Origin: Entomortierella parvispora
Lineage: Eukaryota; Mortierellomycota; Mortierellomycetes; Mortierellales; Mortierellaceae
Assembly (NCBI GenBank): GCA_963573315.1
Contig: OY752143.1
Location: 3,159,177 to 3,223,176 of the forward strand
DNA length: 64,000 bases
Direction: 5' to 3'
This document shows positions 34,735-45,075 of the stretch, piece by piece (within the stretch, counting starts at the first letter, position 1; each line of letters starts with the position of its first letter). Both the position numbers and the translations under genes were made by a program. Under the pieces are notes generated by a model. That model worked only from the letters and a program-made list of their open reading frames with translations, was not told the DNA's origin and searched no databases.

Positions 34735-37371
34735 TTACAAGATGATGGATAAGAAGGCCGATTGCAGGTTATAAATGTGGTTGGTCCCATGGACGAGGTA
34801 CACTCCCCCAAACAAAAGCGACAACATGACCATACCCGAGACGGCTTGAGATTCTGGTAACAAAGACAAGAGAGGTAATGAAGAAGACGAAGATGATGAA
34901 GTAGATGATGGTGATGGGGTCAAAGAAGTCGAGGACGAAGACAGAGAGCCCTGAGTGGATGAAGGGAGAATAGAGAGGTTGGACTGGCTGTTTCTCCTTT
35001 TGGGCGACCATTTCTTGACTGTATTGGATCCTTTGGATTTTGAGACTGAGGACGATGTCGAGTAATCGTTCATCGGATGATCCTTTGACAGTTGTGGTGG
35101 CTGTGGATGATACTGGTGTTCTTGTATTTCTTGGTTATAAAGCAATTGTCGGGATTGAGAGAACGGTAAAGAGTCCAAGGGGTGTGCCAATTGTTGCATG
35201 AGTATCTGGGCAGAGTATGGCTCCAGACTGATCTGGTCAAATCCGCCCAGCTGCTGATAGTGTTGCGGTGGGTAGGATAAAAATTCTTGAAGTTGAAGCG
35301 GCGGCTGAGAGGAGTACACAGTTGAGGTTGTTGTGGCCGTCGACCCTTGCAAATACTCTGAGTCGGGAGCTCGGATCTGTCGCCTTCGACTCGAGTTGTT
35401 CCGACTACGGATCATTGTCCAGTAGTCCATCATCTCCTCGGCCTCCTCTTCAACTCGATCCTTCCGAAGAGCTACTCCTCCGTCGTCATTACCTTCATCC
35501 CCTTCTCTGGTCATACCAAGTTCCAGTTCTTCCAATCTTCGGAGAGAGTACAGGTCCGGTTCTGAACAAGAGGATCGTCGGGATTTCCTGTCTTTGAACA
35601 GTGCTGGCAATGTTGATCCAACCCCAACTCCCGCTGCGGCCTCAATGTCATCCTCCAAGCCGTGCTCCTTCTCCTCCTTGTGGTCACTGCTTCCATCCAA
35701 CATACCACCATACCAAGAATGTGGCCGCTTTTGCTGTCTGTCTTCTCCAGACTGGGATGTTTTCGTTCGCTTGAGAGACAAGGTCGAGGACAAGGAAGCA
35801 AACGATGGCAACGACTGTGTCCATGGCATCTTGATCAGCCTCCTTCTCTTCATTTCCTCGACCGTCCCTTCTAATTCTTCATCTCTCAGAGCTTTTACGT
35901 CATCTTCATCCTCCCGCGGTGCAGTCAACACTCTACAGTTCACCAGGTTCGAGCTCACTTTCGGTCTCGCCTGATCACCCCTATTGGCCTCTGTTCCAAA
36001 TCCAGTCCTTCTTGGCAACGCGCCTGTGGAAGGTCCGGGAGCCCTCGGCATGTCGGCCCGGAGTCGACCATACTGAACAAGTTCTGCCTGGGTCATGATC
36101 TGCTTCATGAGCACATATCTCCGGATGGGTTGATGAGAATGCAAATGATGGGCGGCGTGGACGTACATCCGACCGAGGTCCGTAGAAGAAATGGAGCTAA
36201 GGATCTGGGCAGACATGGCCGGGTCCAGTAAGAGTGAGGGTGAGGGATGCTGTTGACGATGGCGACGTTTCGGTGCCGCCAGTGCTGCAGCTGCTGCTGG
36301 GGGACGGCAAGGATTTGAGAGATCCTCAAGAAGGGCGACAGTTGACAAGGGTGGATTAGATGTGTCTTTCAAAGTGGGGCGGCGGTGGGGATGACTGTAC
36401 CACGAGAGCGCGTCAGATTCCGTAGAATATGGAGTGGGAGGAGTCTTGATAGGGGAAGGTTGGGTTACGTTATTGATGCGACCTTCTGGGATGTTGAGGG
36501 AGGGCAAGAGGATAGGTAAAGGACGCGGCGAGACCACTGCCGGGGGTGATACCGTCACTTCCTCCATTGGATCATCCCGACACAGTCCAAGAGGGGATGA
36601 GGGTGAAGGCAATGGCGGTGAAGGGAGTAGGGTATGGACTGCGACGTTGGACTCTGGTTGTTGTCCATGATGGTGATGGTGGTGGTGCACATAGAGGTGG
36701 ATCGCGAGACTCGATGGTGACTCTGGAGTTTTTGCAGTCAAGGGTGGTGAGGGCAGAGTCGCGTTGATGGATGCCCGTGCCTGTGTCTGCAATGGAGGGA
36801 TGGTGATTCGTGGAGTGAATTGCTGGCGCTGTTTCCTGGGTGACCTTTCTATCTGTGGCTCCTGTGGTTGTTGTGACGATGGCAGCGCTCCGTACAGACT
36901 GGAATCCTTCTCCATCATCGTCTCTTCGACTCCCAAATCTCCTAGCTTTTCGATGATACAAGATGACGGAGGAGAGAGTCGACGATGAATCTGCCACTGG
37001 TCGTGATTCTGGTGAATTCGTTGTTGCGGTTGCTGTTGGTGCTGCTGCTGTTGGTGCTGTTGTCGAAGCAGTTTCAGCCTCTGTATTGACTCGGCAGAGA
37101 TATTTGACAGCTCATTGCCCATCCCACCTGCTCCACCACCGCTCCCATCCCGTCGGCGACCTTGTTGATCTCGGTCCCTCGAGAAAGGCTGAGGCCCATT
37201 CATGAATGCCAGCTCCTGGTACTTTTCGTCCAAGTCCGAATTTCTATCTTTGCCCACTGAGTGACCATGTGGGAGGTCTCTGCTGTTGTTCCTCATCCGA
37301 TTGTTGAGGTTGTCGAGAAATATCTGGGCTTGAGCGCACCTTGGCACCGGGGGACACGCAGATTGCATCAT
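34735..37371 (-). CDS. Large low-complexity protein with C-terminal membrane anchor
   Basis: A single frame of 878 aa, not assigned to a family. It is rich in Pro, Ser, Gln and His, with an HHHHHHH run and Gln blocks. An ordered-looking stretch about one third to one half of the way along (MSAQILSSISSTDLGRMYVH, then RRYVLMKQIMTQAELVQYGR) is the likeliest folded part. The last 35 residues contain one hydrophobic span (SGMVMLSLLFGGVYLV), consistent with a tail anchor. The start has two adjacent ATGs (37371, 37368). The unbroken frame over 2.6 kb and ordinary codon use argue that it is real. Confidence 0.72.
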   Translation of the reverse strand: MMQSACPPVPRCAQAQIFLDNLNNRMRNNSRDLPHGHSVGKDRNSDLDEKYQELAFMNGPQPFSRDRDQQGRRRDGSGGGAGGMGNELSNISAESIQRLKLLRQQHQQQQHQQQPQQRIHQNHDQWQIHRRLSPPSSCIIEKLGDLGVEETMMEKDSSLYGALPSSQQPQEPQIERSPRKQRQQFTPRITIPPLQTQARASINATLPSPPLTAKTPESPSSLAIHLYVHHHHHHHGQQPESNVAVHTLLPSPPLPSPSSPLGLCRDDPMEEVTVSPPAVVSPRPLPILLPSLNIPEGRINNVTQPSPIKTPPTPYSTESDALSWYSHPHRRPTLKDTSNPPLSTVALLEDLSNPCRPPAAAAALAAPKRRHRQQHPSPSLLLDPAMSAQILSSISSTDLGRMYVHAAHHLHSHQPIRRYVLMKQIMTQAELVQYGRLRADMPRAPGPSTGALPRRTGFGTEANRGDQARPKVSSNLVNCRVLTAPREDEDDVKALRDEELEGTVEEMKRRRLIKMPWTQSLPSFASLSSTLSLKRTKTSQSGEDRQQKRPHSWYGGMLDGSSDHKEEKEHGLEDDIEAAAGVGVGSTLPALFKDRKSRRSSCSEPDLYSLRRLEELELGMTREGDEGNDDGGVALRKDRVEEEAEEMMDYWTMIRSRNNSSRRRQIRAPDSEYLQGSTATTTSTVYSSQPPLQLQEFLSYPPQHYQQLGGFDQISLEPYSAQILMQQLAHPLDSLPFSQSRQLLYNQEIQEHQYHPQPPQLSKDHPMNDYSTSSSVSKSKGSNTVKKWSPKRRNSQSNLSILPSSTQGSLSSSSTSLTPSPSSTSSSSSSSLPLLSLLPESQAVSGMVMLSLLFGGVYLVHGTNHIYNLQSAFLSIIL

Positions 37372-38406
37372 TTATTTGATGGCTCTGTGCCTTTTGGTTC
37401 CGTGGAGTCAAGTGTTGGCGAGAAAGATGCTGGGATGCACCGGTGAGCGAAGGTCAAAGATCAAATAAAGTGGGTCGAATTCAACACGTTGATGGGCGAA
37501 GGTGTAAAAGCAGAATAGGTAACGTCGCGTCGATGGATGGGGATGAACAGGGTATCTGATATGGAGTGGATATGTGCGTCTGTAGGAAGTGTGATGAAGG
37601 CAGAGGATGCTGGATGGTTGGTGGACGTGATGGCTGTGCGACTATGGAGATCAGTGCTGGTGCGCGAGAGCCCGTCAAGGACAGTTCCAAAAGGGAAGAG
37701 ATGAAAGAGGGGTGTGCGCGGGAGAGGGAGACAAAGGAAGGAAAGGTAGCAGGAGAGGGAGGGAGGGAGAGAAAGCCAAATGGAAGAGCGTCGATCGAAC
37801 TTCAGAAAGGTGGGTGGAATGAAGGCCATCCACATTTAACCCGACAAGGTGGGTTCTTTTTTGTGCAGGCGAGGCGTAAGCACTTGTTGAATATTGATCG
37901 CGTGCAGTGGATGAAAGGTACGGGACAAGGATACTGCTCAAAAGCAAGCCCTGGCCAGGTTCAGTCCAGTCCGAGATGCCACCAACAAACGAGGGCCAAG
38001 GATGCAGGACTGCCAGGGTCAGAAACATCTCCAAGATGAATGCAATGCCCTATTTATCTACGAGACCCAAGAGGGCCAGTCCCCCGATTCCAATCTCAAC
38101 CCTTCCACACATCCACACACTTTTTCCCGTTCTGCTCAGGTTTAAAGAAAGAATGTTGTCCTCTGTTTTTGTTTAGTTGCAATGGAAATCATCATCACCT
38201 CTTATCCATTCCCCCTTTTCTGCATGTCACACAATGCAGACCTTCAAAATAACACAAGCTGACGGAGGCAACAAATATGACTTGTATTGGGATAAAATGC
38301 AAAATGTACAGGCCGCCGCCGATCCCTTCCAACTGTCGAGGCTGTTTTGGTTCCTTCGTTTTTCTTTCGTCTTGCGCCCATCCTTGCCATAACGACGCCT
38401 GTGTCA
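37372..38406. other. Intergenic region between two minus-strand genes
   Basis: About 1 kb upstream of the 878-residue protein. It contains GA-rich and mixed sequence with no domain-bearing frame. It should hold that gene's promoter and the 3' UTR of the pseudokinase-ankyrin gene. Confidence 0.5.
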
Positions 38407-41400
38407 TCACATGGTGACAGTTCTCACGAACGGCTCTCGGTCTCGATCTGAAGAAAGAGACGACACCGGGCTGTTACTGCCATCCTCATCCACAGGTCCA
38501 CCAATTGCCGCGGAGCCTCCATGTCCTCCTCCACGACTCTTGGATCCTGCTCTCCTTCGGTTTGACCGCGCTAACCGTGCCTTGACAGAATCCAATAGCT
38601 GCTGTCTCTGTTCACCAAACCGCCAGATTTTGAGTAGAGCCTCAATCTCCTGAATTCGACCGATCGACGCCGCTGCAGCTGCCAATGACTTTGGCGTAAT
38701 GATACTGCTAGATGCTCCGGCAAATGAGTTGCCTCCGTTATTCGATCCTCCAGGAGGTGCCAAACTACTACCGTTACTACTGACGCTGCTGTTCCTGCGG
38801 TGATTAAAATTGGCGATGCGCGGTGATGAAGCCGACGACTCGAGTGACGATCTTGCAGTGCTGCTGTTACCGTCCAGGGATGCAGGTTGGGTGCTCAAAT
38901 TCAAAGCACAAAGCATGTCCTCTGTGACCTGAAGTGCCTCGTCCAACACATGGATTTCGCTCATGGCTAAACTCGTCTCCAAAAGCACAGCCACAATTGA
39001 TCGCATGCCCAAACGGATGGCTCTGAAGAGGACGTGCTGATTCTTGGGGTGCGTTGGAGGATAGGGATCATCATACTCCAAGCTCAAATCCAAGTTCACG
39101 CCACACTCCACAATGAGCCAACGTATCAAGTCTGCAAGTCTCTTCAAGCTCTCCTCCTTGGCCTCTTCCTCGGGTGATAGAATTCCATTGCTGGCATTGT
39201 TCACCAATTCCGTCTGCTGCTGCGCTACAGCCACCTCAGCTACAGTACTGATCCTCGAGAGAGAAGAATACGTGCCGCTGTTGGACAAAGTCGAGGCTGA
39301 GGACCTTTTACGGTTGTGGCCACCAAAAGTACCCATTCCCGAAATGCCTAAGCCTGAACTTCCAGCGGGCGGGGGATTGTTGCTGTTAGATCCTAGAGCC
39401 GCCACAGTGGCCTGATCCAGCGCCATCCTGTCGATGCTCTTGCTCTTCAGCAGCACTTGAATGACACCCTCATGCCTCTTTGTCAATGCATTCACATCTG
39501 CACCAGCATCTACCAAGATCTTGAGCGCCGGCGCGGGATCTTGATTATAATGGGCCACAAAGTGAAGTGCTGTCCATTGGTTGCTGTCCCGCGCGTTCAC
39601 ATCGATATCCCGAGTCAGCAGGAGCATCATGGCGTCCAGATATGGCTTTTCGCTTGCACTGAGCAAATGCAATGCTGTCCACATGACCGGGCCTTTAGCA
39701 TCCACCTCTGCTCCAAAATCAAGTAAAAGTCGCATGGGCTCCAATGGAGATACCTTGGCCCTCTCTGCTAGGTAATGTAGGGGGGTTTGTCGAGAGACAC
39801 TGACTGCGTTCGGATTGGCGCCTCGATCCAGCAAGAACTTCAAGACCGCGGGGGAAGGATTGGGTCGTGAACATAGATGGTGTAAGAGCGTCTGCTTTGT
39901 CTTTTGGTCGTAAGCATTGATCTCTGCACCTCGATTGATCAGCAATTCCAGAATGGCGATATTCGGTGCCTGGTTCGGGTTTTCTAAATCGGCCACAGCG
40001 GCCAACAGTGGAGTATGGTCCGTGATAGGATCCCGTTGATTGACGGAAATTCCCTGAGACAAGAGTGAGTGTATAGACTTGACATCGCCCTTGACGGCGG
40101 CCTCCCATATCTGAATGTTTTTGCGTTTTGGTGAGGCAGGGGGAGAGTTCAAAGACATGTCCAGAGCTTTGCGTAGAATCGAAGTCCTTTTTTTAACGAG
40201 AGGTGGCGATTGGGGTATCGGAGCCTCCGAGCTGGAGGATCGGTTTGCGAAACTACTTTGGACTGACGATGCACTTGATCCTGATTCTAGTCAGAGGGAG
40301 AAATACCATTTTTCTTTTAACGTGAGCAATAGTATCCGTACCGTTGAACTATCAAAGCGATAAGACATATCCTTACCAGCAATGACAGAGGGCGTAGTAA
40401 CGACAGAGATAAGTGATATCGGTTTCTTGGCGTTGAGTTGAATGCCTGTGGTTCCTTTGTTGATAGGCTCACGCACGTGGAGATCGAAGGAGGTGTTGGC
40501 CATCTCCTTGAGCTGAGATCGGATCACAAAGAGTCCAGGACGTTGTGCTGGGTCCCTGGAACATATCCGTCGGATTAATGATTCCATAGCTGTGGGCAAG
40601 GTCATTGTCCCGTGGGGCGTAGACATTGTTGGCAGCGGCGTCGATCTCCCCGTCTTTGAACTTTCCTCTAATCTCAGGTGGCTGTGGTCTGCAGAGGATG
40701 AGGTCAAAAAATGACTGGCATGCGACCGATGTCCTGTCATGATTTCCAGCATGATGACGCCCAGTGCGTAAATATCTGAGGCTGTTGTACAGGGGTTCAA
40801 TTCCGGATTCGCTAATCGTTCCGGTGCAGTGTAAATCAATCCCTTTTCAAAGACTCCTCCTCCATGGACCCATCGAGAGCCAGGTACCGCCCGAGGGCTG
40901 GACGAGGGGTGGTGTGTAGGTGGTGATTGGTCTGCATGGGATTCCTGTCGTCGTGCTGATCTCGAGACCTGTCCAAAGTCGGTGAGGACAGCTGTCGGTC
41001 CGTTTTCGATGAGCACATTGTCGCTGTGTAAATTCATGTGAAGTTGTCCGTGTTCATGCAGAAACATCAGCCCGCTCGCTACGCCGCGGATGAGCCGGAT
41101 TTTGTCCATCCAGTCTAGTGCTTCGCCTTGTGGCGACTTTAGAAACTCGTGTAGTGTGCCATGAGCGGAGGGTTTGGTTACAATCCAGTCCCGCGGAAAT
41201 GCGGTCGCTTCTGCTTGCTGTTCCTGCTGCTGCTGTTGTTGTTGTAGTGATGAAGATCCAGAGACGGACGAGAGCGAAAGAGAGGAGATGGATAGGGCCA
41301 TTGTAGCAAGAGAACCTGCTCTTGCACTGAAGCTCATCGAAGATGAACCTGCCATTGTGGACGAGACTGACGTTGTGGCCGAAGGATGTTCCCGCGTCGC

Positions 41401-41926
41401 CCCATAGAACGTAACAATATTGGGTGCTTGTGGTAGATCGCGCAGCTTGCTGTAGGCGTGCAGCATGTCCCGAAAATCTGCAGGGTCACGACTCCACTTG
41501 AGGACCACGGGTCTGTATTCTGGATCTGCTACAGATGAGGACGTAGCGGAAGCGGACGTGGCGGATGTGGAGGAGGAGAGAGAGGAGGTAGAGTGGACCG
41601 AAGACGAGGACGCGAGTGTGGGCTTGATCAGGGTCCCGCCATGGACCTCTGAGTACTCTGTTGCCTTGATGAGCGGATGTTTTATTATCTATAAAAGGAG
41701 AGCCATCGAAGAAAGCGTGTTACAAAGATACATGTAGATGTTAGTGAGAAGGAGCAAAAGACCGGACTGTCGCGTTCAAATCACCAAGACTGTCGCGGAA
41801 ATGGTCATGATTCTTTTTTTTAGTTTCTTTTTCCAGGAGACAAGGCATGGGCATGTGAAAACTGTGGGGGAGATATAGCAAACATGTGTTTACGTTGTTG
41901 AAGTCGATGGATGGCAGCATCGTCAT
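38407..41926 (-). CDS. Pseudokinase-like domain fused to ankyrin repeats
   Basis: Three exons (41894-41926, 40377-41688, 38407-40286) join in frame and give about 1074 aa. Residues about 12-400 form a TKL-type kinase fold: VVLKW (Lys about 75), APNIVTFYG, a Gln-rich insert, then GVASGLMFLHEHGQLHMNLHS, TDFGQVS, YTAPERL, DIYALGVIMLEIMTG and a CSRDPAQRPG end. The catalytic loop reads HMN where active kinases have HRD, so the base Asp is Asn (codon at 41032-41034). I also see no glycine loop and no clear alpha-C Glu. A Ser-rich linker leads to about five ankyrin repeats (about 500-730), starting at IQIWEAAVKGDVKSIHSLLS and including NQWTALHFVAHYNQ. The C terminus is Ser/Asn-rich. It probably works as a scaffold rather than an enzyme. 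The 11-residue first exon is the least certain part. Confidence 0.83.
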
Positions 41927-42552
41927 TTTGGCGGTTGGGAAGGGAGTGCTTTCGTGAGAGAGGAAGAAGAAGGGGAGATTGGAATGGAAAGAATGAGTGA
42001 CTGAAATAATAATGTTCTTGGCACAGATGCTGCGATGACGGGCTGCAGTCGCGTCGTGAAGGGGGAGTCAAGAGAGAAAGAATGTGGGAAAGGAGGGGTG
42101 GAAAGAGAAGGGGTTAGGGCTCGTAAATCAATGACGGATGAGGACGAGGAGGAGCGAGAAAAGGAGGGGGAGAAGGAGAGGGGGTGATGAGATGGATGCG
42201 TCCTTCTTGCAGAAGCAGCGGAAGAAGAGACAGCTGGCAGGAGCAGAAGGCCAGACCAGACCAGACCAGACCAAACCAGACCAAGCTCCAAAGACTGACG
42301 GGCTGTGTAACATTGTTACTGATGAGGCCCTTTGTCCTTCACTCTTCTGACGAGTGTCCTTCCTTCCTTGCTTCTGGCAAGATGGGCTTTGCTGCCGAGA
42401 AGGAAAAAAAACGAAAAAAAAAAGTCACGTGGCCGATATGCATGAATGCCGCGCGGCGCGGGGTGCCAGACCTCATTGCAGAGCGGTTGCCAGACTGCGA
42501 CCATCCCATCCCGTCCACACTTCCATCCATTCCCCACTTCCTGCCTTCGAGC
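41927..42552. other. Intergenic region upstream of the pseudokinase gene
   Basis: Purine-rich on the + strand with no supported gene. It includes a short GACCA pentanucleotide tandem repeat at about 42250-42285. Confidence 0.5.
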
Positions 42553-43512
42553 ATGCAGGCGCCAGCCACTGCCACTGCGGGGAGATCTTGCTCCATATTG
42601 GACTGTTCTTGCCCGACTCAACCTTGTCAGTTTGCATCCGTGTGTCCAAAACTTGGCGTCTCGTCCTCCTTGGTACGATCTGAGAGCAATGTTTGTCTGA
42701 GGTCTGATCTGCCCGTTCTCAGGCTTTTTTCTGCTCTGGCAAGGCATGCTCCCCTTGTCAACATCATGGACATCTCGGAGCTGTAGATGCTGCGACGACG
42801 TGGTCTTCTTTGGCCTTTTACAACCTCGCCGTCCTGTCCGTTCCTCAGACAGTTCAAAGTATACAAGATGATATACATCCAGTTTGTTCAACGCATCGAG
42901 AGTCATTGTAGGACGTGACACTAAACCATCCTTTTACAGAAGCGCTTGAGGTTGCATTGGCATGTCGGAAGCTGAGAAGGGTTGAATTTTGGTGTGACGA
43001 GACTGGTAGTGAAATGACCCAATCCAGTGGACAGTGCGCTTCGCAATGCTTTTGTCCGAGGTCGAGAAAGTTACCATGACCGGACCACGGGTGTCAATCA
43101 GCATCATGGGTTTCTCGCCATCAATGGACAACAATGAACTGGATCCAGGAATTCTGCCTTTGGTATACCGCGGGAGTCCTTCATGACGTGCAACGATGGA
43201 TTGTAGCGCAATCTCCAAGCTTGAATCGACTTTGTCAAGACGGAGCCTGTATTTGATTCAGCGGCCATGATTCTAGCAGGTCGCTTGTCCTGTGAATGCT
43301 TGGAGGATATGGCAGTTCGTGATGTCGACTTTGCGAATGGAGATTTCTACGTCCAGATGCTGTACTTGTCTCCTCTTGGCAGTAGGCTAGACTTGGGTGG
43401 GACATGTTTTGATGAGTGGTCTTGGACTTTGCTGCGAGCGATCCCCCAATCGACATCGCTCGTTGATGGATCTCCTAGGATGCTTTTCTTTGGACGGGGC
43501 CTCAATTGAAGA
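42553..43512 (+). pseudogene. Decayed F-box/LRR gene
   Basis: Pieces of an F-box protein remain in different frames. A recognisable F-box (GEILLHIGLFLPDSTL, then CIRVSKTWRLVLL) is at about 42579-42680 and ends in a stop. A downstream fragment around 42940-43005 reads EALEVALACRKLRRVEFWCD, typical of the LRR part of Mortierellaceae F-box proteins. Another open piece runs 43267-43509. Between them are stops and frame changes that GT-AG introns do not explain. Boundaries are approximate. Confidence 0.5.
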
Positions 43513-45075
43513 TACACTTTTCTCGGCTTCCAATATCTCGAAATTCTCGGGGCGGACGAGGTGAAGAATACCAATATCGATAAGGACCCCCCCGACCTTT
43601 GATATGATTTGGACTGAAAGAGTTGATTGAATCTTCAATTCAGGTTAATGGTACTATCCCTCGATTCAGAAAACATGATTGAAATGATATACACACGAAG
43701 GCGGCCTGGATCAATTGAAATTCGTTGTCAATTGAAGTCACTGGATCTCTCCGTGCAGTGCTTTGGAAAGAAGAAAACGTGGGAGGCAGCGTCAATAATT
43801 TCAACTCCCGGATTGGTTTTACGACTACGGTAGTAAACAGGACAGTAAGAAAACGCGTGGCAGTTCTTCCGCACAGGACATCAACGGCACGCAGCAGGCT
43901 GCCTTGATTCTTGCCAGTGGACGACAGTATTGTACCCTGAGTACAGTACTCATGCCGATGGACTACTCACGACAGAGAAAAGTTCATCCGTTCTTCCGGA
44001 GGGATGGGGGTCGTGGCCTGAGCCACGTGTGACGACTGCTGGCTGCTGGGGCCAGGGCGGATCGAGCTGGGTTGGAAAAGGAAGGGGGAAAACAAGAGCC
44101 AAACGGAAACAAGGTGTGTGCTGTTGCGTCCGAACAGTGTCTGTGTGTCCTCTTGCTGCTTGCATGCTTGCCTTTGCTGGGTGGGGGTCCTCGGCCGGTG
44201 CGGCGGATGCACCAGAGGGATCTGCATCCTCCTTCCTTTTCCCACTCTCTCTTCTTCTCATCCTTCCCATTTGCACTCATTCCCCCTCCAGTCTTTATTG
44301 TCATGATCTAGATCGACCCACCCTGGCCTGGCGAATCACTACCCCACCTCATTCACATACTCACCGTTCGCAGTTTCCGACGACTTGGCAAGTCCCTGTC
44401 TCCATATACCCCCTTGACGTCGTCCCTTGACGTCTCACAGCACTATCAAGAATCCAACCAGAGCGTTTGACGACTCTGGAACAGCACCAACAGCACCAGC
44501 ACAGCGATAATTGCAGCCAGTAACAGCCGAGTCGGCCCATCTATTCTCTATTCTCCACAAGTGAGTGACTCGTGCAAGGGCACACAACGACAACAACGAC
44601 AACAACTACGACAGGGGCCGAGCACCATTTCCCTCCTTCGTCATCCAACCCCTGTTCCTGACTCCTGCAGTCGCAGAGTCCCTCTTTTGCCTGTCGTGCC
44701 CCTTCTTTTTAGCACGCTCACACGACCAAAGAGGCGGGCTTACCAACCTTCCTCATCCAGATCATCTGCTGGTGGTGGTTGTTGTCCTCTTTTTTCTCCT
44801 CTCTCCCTCTCTCTCCCTCCTTGGTATCATTACTACCAGCCTGCATTGTACATCGATCACATTCTTTTGCTCGTGTGCCAGGTTTTTGTTTCTTTTGCTC
44901 GTGTGCTCTTTTTTTTTTTTTGTTACCCTTGCCTCCTCTCTTCCACCGTTGCAGCACGTCTTCCACCCCTCTATCCCCTCCTTGGTTGATATCTGTTTAT
45001 ACCCTACCTCTTCACATATTCATCTCCCTCTATCTATTCCCTTCCTCCGATCTCTGACCTGCAGAAGCAGCCGAA
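43513..45075. other. Upstream region of the phosphate exporter gene
   Basis: No gene supported. The last kilobase is pyrimidine-rich on the + strand, typical of a strong fungal promoter and 5' UTR, and contains the paired TGACGTC sites listed separately. Confidence 0.5.
44415..44434 (+). promoter_or_regulatory. Paired CRE-like TGACGTC sites
   Basis: Two identical TGACGTC heptamers at 44415-44421 and 44428-44434, spaced 13 bp start to start, about 650 bp upstream of the exporter start codon. ATF/CREB-type bZIP proteins bind this core in fungi. Function here is inferred from sequence only. Confidence 0.45.

Noticed and set aside
41741..41893. Extension of the pseudokinase first exon to 61 residues
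   Set aside because: It reads into a stop. The GTAAAC donor at 41893 joins in phase to an acceptor at 41689-41690.
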